From Zoogloea sp016790385 (lineage in GTDB: Bacteria; Pseudomonadota; Gammaproteobacteria; Burkholderiales; Rhodocyclaceae), in NCBI RefSeq assembly GCF_041916735.1, contig NZ_JAYRYY010000001.1: a stretch of 64,000 nt of DNA; one strand, 5' to 3'. The first letter of the stretch is position 1; every line of letters begins with the position of its first letter. Position numbers and translations under genes: made by a program. A model generated the notes under the pieces. It ran no database searches, was not told the origin of the DNA, and was given only the letters and a program-made list of their open reading frames with translations. Of the stretch, positions 24,064 through 32,229 are shown in pieces.

Positions 24064-25554
24064 ATGCCCTACCTCCTTGCCCTCGACCAGGGCACCAGCA
24101 GCAGTCGGGCCCTCGTCTTCGACGACCGCGGCCACGCGCTCGCCACCGCCCAGCAGGAATTCCACCAGTCCTACCCGGCCGCTGGCCTGGTGGAACACGA
24201 CGCCATGGAAATCTGGCACACCCAGCTCGACTGCGCCCGTCAGGCCCTCGCCGCCGCAGGCGTCACTGCCCGCGAAGTGGCCGCCATCGGCATCGCCAAC
24301 CAGCGGGAAACCACCGTGCTGTGGGAGCGCGCCACCGGCCGCCCGCTGGCCCCCGCCATCGTCTGGCAGGACCGCCGCACCGTTGCCGCGTGCGAGCGCC
24401 TGCGCCAGGCCGGCCACGCGCCCCTGATCCATCGTCGCAGCGGCCTTGAGCTGGACGCCTATTTCTCCGCCACGAAGCTGGCGTGGCTGCTCGACCACAT
24501 CCCGGATGCCCGCACCCGGGCCGCGGCCGGAGAGCTGGCCTTCGGCACCATCGACAGCTGGCTGGTGTGGCAGCTCACCGCCGGCGCCCGCCACGTCACC
24601 GACGCCAGCAATGCCGCCCGCACCCTGCTGTTTGACATCCATCGCCAGTGCTGGGACGCCGATCTGCTGGCCCTCTTCGACATCCCCGCCGCGCTACTGC
24701 CGGAGGTGGTGGACAGCAGCGGCATGCTCGGCGAGACCGCCGCGGAACTGTTCGGCGCAGCTATTCCCATCGGCGGGCTGGCCGGCGACCAGCAGGCAGC
24801 GACCTTCGGCCAGGCCTGCCTGCAACCCGGCATGGCGAAGAACACCTACGGCACCGGCTGCTTCCTGATGCTCAACACCGGCGCCCAGGCGGTGCCCTCA
24901 CAGCACCGCCTGCTCACCACGCTGGGCTGGCGGATCGGCCCGCGCACGGACTACATGCTTGAAGGCAGCGTTTTCATCGGTGGGGCGGTGGTGCAATGGT
25001 TGCGTGACGGCCTCGGCCTGATCCGGCAGGCAGCTGACATCGAAGCCCTGGCCGCTTCCGTGCCGGACAGCAACGGCGCCCTGCTCGTCCCCGCCTTCGC
25101 CGGCCTGGGAGCCCCCTACTGGGACGGCTACGCCCGCGGCACCCTGGTCGGTCTGACCCGTGGCGTGGGCAAGGCCCATATCGCCCGCGCGGCGCTCGAC
25201 GCCATTGCCCTTCAAACCGTGGATCTGGTCCATGCGATGAACCGCGACGGCGCCGGCCCGCTTACCGAACTCCGGGTGGATGGCGGCGCGGCCCGCAACA
25301 ACCTGCTTCTTCAGATCCAGGCCGACCTGCTCGGTGTGCCGGTGATCCGCCCCCATCAGACCGAGACCACCGCCCTGGGTGCCGCCCTGCTGGCCGGACT
25401 GGCGGTGGGCATCTGGCGCGCCCCGGATGAGCTGGCCCACCTTTGGCAAGCGGAAAGGGTATTCGAGCCCGGGCGGGACGGGAGCTGGCGGGAAGAACGC
25501 CTGGCTGAATGGCACCGCGCCGTGGAGCGCAGCCGCGACTGGGCCCGGCCATGA
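24064..25554 (+). CDS. glpK: glycerol kinase
   Basis: This 496-residue FGGY-family kinase begins LALDQGTSSSRALVFD (ATP phosphate-binding). It has GIANQRETTVLWER, the IVWQDRRT substrate region, FGTIDSWLVWQLT, and the C-terminal LRVDGGAARNNLLLQIQAD, all typical of GlpK. It phosphorylates glycerol to glycerol-3-phosphate. ATG 24064 lies behind GGAGG, and a TATCAT -10-like element stands about 20 bases further upstream. Its last codon overlaps the glpD start by four bases, so kinase and dehydrogenase are coupled. No glycerol facilitator gene is adjacent. Confidence 0.96.
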   Translation: MPYLLALDQGTSSSRALVFDDRGHALATAQQEFHQSYPAAGLVEHDAMEIWHTQLDCARQALAAAGVTAREVAAIGIANQRETTVLWERATGRPLAPAIVWQDRRTVAACERLRQAGHAPLIHRRSGLELDAYFSATKLAWLLDHIPDARTRAAAGELAFGTIDSWLVWQLTAGARHVTDASNAARTLLFDIHRQCWDADLLALFDIPAALLPEVVDSSGMLGETAAELFGAAIPIGGLAGDQQAATFGQACLQPGMAKNTYGTGCFLMLNTGAQAVPSQHRLLTTLGWRIGPRTDYMLEGSVFIGGAVVQWLRDGLGLIRQAADIEALAASVPDSNGALLVPAFAGLGAPYWDGYARGTLVGLTRGVGKAHIARAALDAIALQTVDLVHAMNRDGAGPLTELRVDGGAARNNLLLQIQADLLGVPVIRPHQTETTALGAALLAGLAVGIWRAPDELAHLWQAERVFEPGRDGSWREERLAEWHRAVERSRDWARP

Positions 25555-27098
25555 AACGCGAGGCCCTGCTCGCCCGCCTGCGCAGCACTCCCGAATGGGA
25601 CGTGCTGATCATCGGCGGCGGTGCGACGGGGCTGGGTTGTGCGGTGGACGCCGCCGCCCGGGGTTACACCACCCTCCTCCTGGAAGCCCACGACTTCGCC
25701 AAGGGCACCAGCTCGCGCTCAACGAAGCTCATTCATGGGGGGGTGCGCTACCTGGCTCAGGGTCGCATCGGGCTGGTTCGAGAGGCCCTTGAAGAGCGCG
25801 CCCTGCTCCTCGCCAATGCGCCTCACCTGGTCCACCCCCAGCGTTTCGTCGTACCGGTATATCACCAGTGGGACCGCTTGCGACTGGGCGTCGGCCTCAA
25901 GGCCTACGACTGGCTTGCCGGTCAGCACAGCCTGGGGGCGAGCCGCCTGCTGTCGGTCCGCGACACCGTGGCTGCCCTGCCGGGCGTGAAGGAGACAGGC
26001 CTGCTGGGCGGCATTGCCTACATGGACGCCCGCTTCGACGACGCCCGCCTGGCCATCACCCTGATGCGCTCGGTGTTCGATCTGGGCGGCCTGGCGATCA
26101 ACTATCTGCCCGTCACCGCGCTACGCCAAGAGGCCGGGCGCGTGTCGGGTGTCGAGGCCCACGACGCGGAACACGGCGAGCGCTTCACGATTGCCGCACG
26201 GGTGGTGATCAATGCCGGCGGCGTGTGGGCCGACGCCCTGCGCCAACTCGACGACCGGGAAGCGCCAGCCCGACTGGCCCCCAGCCAGGGCGCCCACATT
26301 GTTGTCGACCGGGCCTTCCTGCCCACGGACAACGCCCTGCTGATCCCCCACACCGACGATGGCCGGGTACTCTTCGCGATTCCGTGGCAGGGCAGGCTCC
26401 TGCTCGGAACCACCGACACGCCACGATCCGATCTGCCCCTGGAGCCCCTACCCCTGGCTGGGGAAATCGATTTCATCCTCGATACCGCCGGCCGCTATCT
26501 CACCCACCCCCCCGGGCGGAACGATGTGCAGAGTGCCTTCGCCGGCCTGCGGCCACTGATCGGGAGCGGGCAAGGGGGTGGCACGGCAGCCTTGTCTCGG
26601 GAGCACAGCATCATGGTCTCCCGCGGGGGGCTGGTTTCCGTTGCCGGCGGAAAATGGACCACCTACCGGCGCATGGGCGAGCAGATCGTCGACACCGCCG
26701 CACCCCTTGGCGGCCTCCCGGCGCGCAAGAGCATCACGCGCACACTGCCGCTCCACGGCCATCCGGGCCGGGTCGCCAATGACGTGCTGGGCACCGACCG
26801 GCCAGTGGCGGATACCCTCCCCGGTGCAGGAAACGTGATACATCCGGCATTCACCCTCACCGAAGCGGAAGTGCGCCACGCCATCCGCCACGAACTGGCC
26901 CGCAGCGTCGAAGACATCCTGGCCCGCCGCCATCGCGCCCTGTTCATCGACGCCCGCGCCGCCGGCACCGCCGCCGCAGCGGTGATGACCATCGTTGCCG
27001 CGGAGCTCGATCTGGACGAAGACGAAACCCGCAGACAGACAGCGGCTTTCCAGGCGCTGGCACAAGGTTTCTGCCAGGGCGCCGATGCGCCCATGTGA
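25551..27098 (+). CDS. glpD: aerobic glycerol-3-phosphate dehydrogenase
   Basis: This is a 515-residue FAD enzyme. ATG 25551 is chosen for its ATGA overlap with glpK and because the dinucleotide-binding motif VLIIGGGATGLGCAVDAAARG falls near residue 20, as expected. Other GlpD markers are DFAKGTSSRSTKLIHGGVRYL, YMDARFDDARL, VINAGGVWAD, and FAGLRPLIG with VSVAGGKWTTYR near the end of the catalytic domain. It oxidises glycerol-3-phosphate to dihydroxyacetone phosphate at the membrane and reduces quinone. Its stop codon lies in the following palindrome. Confidence 0.96.
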   Translation: MKREALLARLRSTPEWDVLIIGGGATGLGCAVDAAARGYTTLLLEAHDFAKGTSSRSTKLIHGGVRYLAQGRIGLVREALEERALLLANAPHLVHPQRFVVPVYHQWDRLRLGVGLKAYDWLAGQHSLGASRLLSVRDTVAALPGVKETGLLGGIAYMDARFDDARLAITLMRSVFDLGGLAINYLPVTALRQEAGRVSGVEAHDAEHGERFTIAARVVINAGGVWADALRQLDDREAPARLAPSQGAHIVVDRAFLPTDNALLIPHTDDGRVLFAIPWQGRLLLGTTDTPRSDLPLEPLPLAGEIDFILDTAGRYLTHPPGRNDVQSAFAGLRPLIGSGQGGGTAALSREHSIMVSRGGLVSVAGGKWTTYRRMGEQIVDTAAPLGGLPARKSITRTLPLHGHPGRVANDVLGTDRPVADTLPGAGNVIHPAFTLTEAEVRHAIRHELARSVEDILARRHRALFIDARAAGTAAAAVMTIVAAELDLDEDETRRQTAAFQALAQGFCQGADAPM

Positions 27099-27125
27099 CA
27101 AGGGCGACCCGGGTCGCCCTTGTCA
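27096..27125. terminator. bidirectional terminator-like hairpin between glpD and cphA
   Basis: A perfect 30-bp palindrome with arms TGACAAGGGCGACCC and GGGTCGCCCTTGTCA starts at the glpD stop codon. It lies between two convergent genes, where a shared terminator is expected. No T-run follows on either strand, so intrinsic termination would rest on the strong stem. Confidence 0.6.
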
Positions 27126-27145
27126 CTCACGCTGCGAGGCCCGGC

Positions 27146-29716
27146 TCAAGCCTCGGCAATGCGTTTGGCGATATGCTCCAGCGCCTCTTCCACCTGATCA
27201 ATCAGGATCAGGCACAGATCCCCGGCGTTCAGGCCGGCCAGGGCGGTGTCGATGGCCAGGAACTCACCACGGATCTCGCAGACATTCCGGGTTCTTGGCG
27301 CCCCGACCAGCCCCTGTTGCAGCAGGGCCAGCACCTCGCCGTCGGCCCGCCCCCGCTGGCACTCATCCTGGTACAGCACCACGTCGTCGAATACGGCGCC
27401 AAGGATGCGGGTCTGCTCGCGGATATCCTCGTCACGGCGGTCGCCCGCACCGCTGATCACCACCGAGCGGCGCTTTGCGGGCATGCTCTCGACGGCCTGC
27501 ACCAGGGCCAGGATGGCATCCGGATTGTGACCATAGTCGGCGATCAGGGTGGCGCCCTTGTAATCAAAGACATTGAAACGCCCCGGCGCCGTGGCGGCAT
27601 CATTGACGAAGGTGGCGACGCCCTTGAGGATGGTGTCCACCGACAACCCAAGCGCCCAGGCCGCGGCGATGGACGCCATGGCGTTCTCGATCTGGAAGGA
27701 GATGCTGCCGTTGCGGGTGATGGGGATGCCGGCCAGGGGCACGCGGAAACGCTCCTCGCCTTCCACCGCAACGATCGCGCCGTCTTCCACAAAGACCACT
27801 CGGCGCCCCTGCACCTTGTGCGTATTGAGGACGGGGTTGTGGGGGTCAAGGGCGAAGTAAAGCACCGAACCGGGACAGGCGCCCGCCATCTTCACCACCA
27901 TGGGATCGGCGGCGTTCAATACCGCGGTGCCGTGGGGAGCCACGTTCTGCACGATGACCCGCTTCACCACCGCCAGATCTTCAACGGTGCTGATGTAAGA
28001 CAGGCCCAGGTGGTCGCCCATGCCGATGTTGGTCACCACCGCCACGTCGCAGCGGTCAAAGGCCAGGCCTTCGCGCAGCACACCGCCACGGGCCGTCTCG
28101 AAGACGGCCGCATCCACGTCCGGATGCAGGAGGATGTTGCGGGCACTCCGGGGTCCGCTGCAATCGCCGGTATCGATTCGGCGCTTGCCCACATAGACCC
28201 CATCCGAATTGGTCATGCCCACCCGGTTGCCGGCCACGCCGAGGAGGTGGGCAGTGAGGCGCACCGTGGTGGTCTTGCCGTTGGTGCCGGCCACCGCCAC
28301 TACCGGGATGCGACCATTCTCGCCGTGCCGGAACATGTTGGCGATGATCGCCTCGCCCACCGGGCGTCCTTTGCCGAAAGAGGGCTGAAGGTGCATGCGC
28401 AGGCCCGGTGCGGCGTTGCATTCGACGATACCGCCGCTCTGCGCCTCCATGGGCTCCAGCATGCTCTCGCACACCACGTCCACGCCGCAGATATCAAGGC
28501 CGATGTTGCGGGCCGCGGCGATGGCGCGCTCCGCCACCTCGGGATGGACGTCGTCCGTCACGTCCGTTGCCGTACCGCCCGTGGACAGGTTTGCGTTGTT
28601 GCGCAGGATGACTCGCTTGCCCTTGGGGGGAACGGATTCGGCGTCGTAGCCCTGCTTCGTGAGGGTGGCCAGCGCAATCTCGTCGAAGCGGATCTTGGTG
28701 AGGGAGGTGGCATGCCCCTCACCCCGGCGCGGGTCGCTATTGACGTGCTCCACCAGGGCGCGGATGGTCCGCTTGCCATCCCCCACGACCAGGGGCGGAT
28801 CACGGCGGGCTGCGGCGATGAGCTTGTCGCCGATCACCAGCAGGCGGTAGTCATGGCCCGGCAGATAGCGCTCGACGAGCACATCGTCGCTGATCTCGGC
28901 AGCCACCCGGAAGGCATTCATGACTTCATCGCGGGTACGCAGCTTCACCGCAACACCCTTGCCCTGATTGCCGTCACGCGGCTTGACCACCACCAGGCCC
29001 CCCATCTCCCGCGCCGCCAACCAGGCGTCTTCCGCGCTGGTCACGGCACGGCCGAGGGGCACCGGAACACCGGCGGCACGCAACAGCGTCTTGGTGAGCT
29101 CCTTGTCCTGGGCGATGGATTCCGCCACGGCGCTGGTCAGGTCGGTCTCGGCGGCCTGGATGCGGCGCTGCTTGCTGCCCCATCCAAACTGCACCAGGCT
29201 GCCTTCCGTCAGGCGCCGATAGGGGATGCCCCGCGCCACGGCGGCCTGCACGATGGCCCCGGTTGACGGCCCGAGGCGGACATCTTCATCCAGTTCCTGG
29301 AGGCGTGCCAGGGCATTGCCCAGATCAAAGGGGCCATCGCTCTCCGCGGCCCGGCACAGCTCGATGGCCAGATCGAGAGCAAGGCGGCCGACCTTTTCTT
29401 CGGTGTATTCAACCACCACCTGGAAGACCCCCTCCTCCACGGTTTTGGAGGTGCGGCTGAAGGTCACCGGGCAGCCGGCGCTGGCCTGCAAGCCCAGGGC
29501 GGCCATTTCGAGGGCATGGGCCACGGAGATGGTTCCCAAATGGCTTTCCGCCTCGAGAAACCCCATTTCCGGGAACAGATTGCGCAGACGTTCCTCGTAG
29601 CCCGGCACGGCATCGATGTCACACTCGGCCTGACTACAGGACACGATGGCTTCGATGGCGGTGTGCCGGCTCCACAGATTGGGGCCGCGCAGAGCCCGGA
29701 TGCGTGAAACTTCCAT
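27146..29716 (-). CDS. cphA: cyanophycin synthetase
   Basis: This 856-residue three-part enzyme makes cyanophycin (multi-L-arginyl-poly-L-aspartate). The N-domain (MEVSRIRALRGPNLWSRHTA) is followed by an ATP-grasp domain that adds Asp (GLVVVKPRDGNQGKGV, near 240-255; VDVVCESML; GIVECNAAPGLRMH). A full Mur-ligase-like domain that adds Arg follows (P-loop GTNGKTTT at 477-484; ADYGHNPDAILAL; SGAGDRRDEDIREQ; QDECQRGRADGE). Length is standard. It lies 80 bases downstream of the second synthetase gene, probably in one transcript. In the N-domain the HxLEH motif of its paralogue reads HALEM. Confidence 0.94.
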   Translation of the reverse strand: MEVSRIRALRGPNLWSRHTAIEAIVSCSQAECDIDAVPGYEERLRNLFPEMGFLEAESHLGTISVAHALEMAALGLQASAGCPVTFSRTSKTVEEGVFQVVVEYTEEKVGRLALDLAIELCRAAESDGPFDLGNALARLQELDEDVRLGPSTGAIVQAAVARGIPYRRLTEGSLVQFGWGSKQRRIQAAETDLTSAVAESIAQDKELTKTLLRAAGVPVPLGRAVTSAEDAWLAAREMGGLVVVKPRDGNQGKGVAVKLRTRDEVMNAFRVAAEISDDVLVERYLPGHDYRLLVIGDKLIAAARRDPPLVVGDGKRTIRALVEHVNSDPRRGEGHATSLTKIRFDEIALATLTKQGYDAESVPPKGKRVILRNNANLSTGGTATDVTDDVHPEVAERAIAAARNIGLDICGVDVVCESMLEPMEAQSGGIVECNAAPGLRMHLQPSFGKGRPVGEAIIANMFRHGENGRIPVVAVAGTNGKTTTVRLTAHLLGVAGNRVGMTNSDGVYVGKRRIDTGDCSGPRSARNILLHPDVDAAVFETARGGVLREGLAFDRCDVAVVTNIGMGDHLGLSYISTVEDLAVVKRVIVQNVAPHGTAVLNAADPMVVKMAGACPGSVLYFALDPHNPVLNTHKVQGRRVVFVEDGAIVAVEGEERFRVPLAGIPITRNGSISFQIENAMASIAAAWALGLSVDTILKGVATFVNDAATAPGRFNVFDYKGATLIADYGHNPDAILALVQAVESMPAKRRSVVISGAGDRRDEDIREQTRILGAVFDDVVLYQDECQRGRADGEVLALLQQGLVGAPRTRNVCEIRGEFLAIDTALAGLNAGDLCLILIDQVEEALEHIAKRIAEA

Positions 29717-29796
29717 GAATTTCAGTCCTTGTCTCTCATTGTCGCCAGCCGCACGGGTGCGACCGGCCGATTTTTCGGTTCGGGTGGACGGGAAGG

Positions 29797-31992
29797 TCAG
29801 TCGTTGCGCAGAGGCGCCGCGGGATCGTAGGGCGTGACACCGGCCTTGATGATCGCCGGAGAGATGTCCAGGGCCCAGGCACCTGCAATGGCGCCGAGCA
29901 GATTGGACAGCACGCCCGGCTGCCGGGCGGCCTCGCCCGCGAGCATGGCGATCCGGTCAAGCTGGACCAGAGCTTCCTCTTCCGCACCGCGGGCCAGCAC
30001 GACCGCCCCGTCGCGGACATGGACGGTGCGCTTGCCGTCGGCGCGGGCAGCCACCATCGCGGCGGCATCCGGGTCCACACCATAGAAGATCACTTCGCCG
30101 TCCGACAGCTCGGCCATCTCGACCACAGCGGGATCTTCGGCGTTGAGCACGGCGACACCATAGGAGAGCACCAGGTCGACCTGGGTCCGGAAGACATTCC
30201 AGACCTTCTCGTCACTATCGATGTAGAACTCGCCGAAATGCAGTTCGGGATCGACGTTGGTGACAACGCCGACCAGGCAACGATCATAGACCGTGCCGTC
30301 GGCCAGGATGCTGCGACAGCTGTTCTCGAACACCGCGGCTTCGACGGAGCGGTTCATCAGCACCCGCTCGGCGGCATCCCAGTTTGTTCCTTCGGGGGTT
30401 TCAACCTGCCGACCGTCGAGGAACACCCCCTCACTACAGGCCAGGCCGGTGTACTGACCGGAGATGCGCAGCAGATGGGCGATGAGGCGGGCCACGGGGG
30501 TCTTGCCGCGGCTGCCCGTGACGCCGACCACCGGAATGCGAGAATCCTCGTCCTTGGCAAAGAGGTGGTCGACGATGGCCTCACCAACCGGGCGGGGCTG
30601 TCCGACCGCAGGCTTGATATGCATGAGCAGGCCCGGCCCGGCATTGACCTCCACGATGGCGCCCTGCTGCACGGCCAAGGGCTTGGAAATGTCCTCGCAA
30701 ACCAGATCGACGCCGGCGATGTCCAGGCCGACGATACGGGCAGCCAGACAGGCCAGCTCCGCCGTGTCGGGGTGGACCTCGTCGGTCACGTCGAAGGCCA
30801 TGTTGCTGGTGCGGACGATCATCACCTCCTGACCCGCGGCCGGAACCGAAGCGCCGGTGAAACCCTGGCGGGCCACTTCCATCTGGGCCGCCGGGTAATC
30901 ATCGAGCTTGATCAGGTAGAGGGGAAATTCGTGTTCCACGCCCCGACGCGGGTCGGAATTGATCTGGGTCTCGATGAGTTCGTCGATGCAATGCTCGCCG
31001 TCACCGATCACCGACACCATGTCACCCTTGTTTGCCGCAACCATCTTGCCGCCCACCACCAGCAGGCGGTGCTCCGCCCCGCGGATGAAGCGCTCGACGA
31101 TCACCTCCGAGCCCTCGGCGTCGGTCAGCGGGTAGAGCTCGCGGATCTCGTCGGCGCTGCGCACATTGGTGAACACCCCGCGGGCATGGTTGCCATCGCT
31201 GGGCTTGATGACCACCGGAAAGCCAATGTCCTCGGCGGCCTCGATGGCATCCTCGACGCCATCCACGATGCGGCCTTCCGGCACCGGCACACCGCAAGAC
31301 GCAAGCAGGCTCTTGGTCAGATCCTTCTCACGGGAGATGCTCTCGGCGATGGCCGGGGTGCGATCAGTCTCGGCCGTCCAAATGCGGCGCTGGCGCGCAC
31401 CATAGCCCAACTGCACCAGGTTGCCTTCGGCCAGCAGGCGGATGAAGGGGATGCGACGGGTCTTGTCGGCAGCCGCCTCGACGATGCAACGGGTGCTCGG
31501 GCCAAGCATGTAGCTATCCACCAGATCACGCAGGCGCAACACGGCAGCATCCACATCGTAGGGGCGATCCTCGATGGCGGCCATCAGGAGGTCATGGCCC
31601 ATGTTGAGCGCCGCCATGGAGACATCCTTCTGCCAGGCGCGGATGACCACCTTGTACACACCGCGGATGGAGGTCTCGCGGGCCTTGCCGAAGCCACCGG
31701 TCATGCCGGCAAGGTTCTGTAGTTCAAGCGTCACGTGCTCAAGAATGTGCCCCGGCCAGGTGCCGTCCCGAAGCCGCTTGAGAAAGCCCCCCCGCTCGCC
31801 GATGCTGCAACGATGCTCGACCAGGGTCGGAAGCATGGCGGTGAGCCGCTCATAGAAACCGGGGATGACGTTGGACGGGCAATCTTCCAGGTCGTGGATA
31901 TCGACCCATGCCTCAAGGACGGAGCGGTAGGTCCAGATGTTCGGACCCCGCAAATGGAGCACGTTCAGGAATTCGATCGTTTTGTTGGTCAT
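29797..31992 (-). CDS. second cyanophycin synthetase-like protein, C-terminally short (CphA'/CphA2-like)
   Basis: This is a 731-residue paralogue of CphA; ATG 31992 gives a start matching the family N-terminus (IEFLNVLHLRGPNIWTYRSV). The N-domain has GHILEHVTLELQNLAG, and the ATP-grasp region is intact (VVIKPSDGNHARGVF, VDLVCEDIS, GAIVEVNAGPGLLMH). The Mur-like central domain is present but its P-loop reads GSRGKTPV (493-500) instead of GTNGKTTT. The protein stops about 140 residues short of CphA, so the whole C-terminal Mur domain is missing. CphA2 enzymes of similar shape are known to polymerise beta-Asp-Arg dipeptides. The equivalent function here is inference. Confidence 0.85.
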   Translation of the reverse strand: MTNKTIEFLNVLHLRGPNIWTYRSVLEAWVDIHDLEDCPSNVIPGFYERLTAMLPTLVEHRCSIGERGGFLKRLRDGTWPGHILEHVTLELQNLAGMTGGFGKARETSIRGVYKVVIRAWQKDVSMAALNMGHDLLMAAIEDRPYDVDAAVLRLRDLVDSYMLGPSTRCIVEAAADKTRRIPFIRLLAEGNLVQLGYGARQRRIWTAETDRTPAIAESISREKDLTKSLLASCGVPVPEGRIVDGVEDAIEAAEDIGFPVVIKPSDGNHARGVFTNVRSADEIRELYPLTDAEGSEVIVERFIRGAEHRLLVVGGKMVAANKGDMVSVIGDGEHCIDELIETQINSDPRRGVEHEFPLYLIKLDDYPAAQMEVARQGFTGASVPAAGQEVMIVRTSNMAFDVTDEVHPDTAELACLAARIVGLDIAGVDLVCEDISKPLAVQQGAIVEVNAGPGLLMHIKPAVGQPRPVGEAIVDHLFAKDEDSRIPVVGVTGSRGKTPVARLIAHLLRISGQYTGLACSEGVFLDGRQVETPEGTNWDAAERVLMNRSVEAAVFENSCRSILADGTVYDRCLVGVVTNVDPELHFGEFYIDSDEKVWNVFRTQVDLVLSYGVAVLNAEDPAVVEMAELSDGEVIFYGVDPDAAAMVAARADGKRTVHVRDGAVVLARGAEEEALVQLDRIAMLAGEAARQPGVLSNLLGAIAGAWALDISPAIIKAGVTPYDPAAPLRND

Positions 31993-32229
31993 GGGCAAGG
32001 CAGTGGAAAGGGCGGGCTGGGTAGCGCTTCGGTGAAACAAAAACTCAACTTTCGCTTAACGCGGCAGGGTCCGGATGGATTACCTGAGAAAAAAATATCG
32101 GCAAGCCAGAGGTTCTGCCCGAGCGCCGGGTATACGTGCCTGTAACGAGTCAGTAAACTTCGGACGCAATTTTGCCCCACGCCGGCCCTTTTCTGTGGCC
32201 CTTTTCACAGGCCGCATCGCGTCCCTCAA

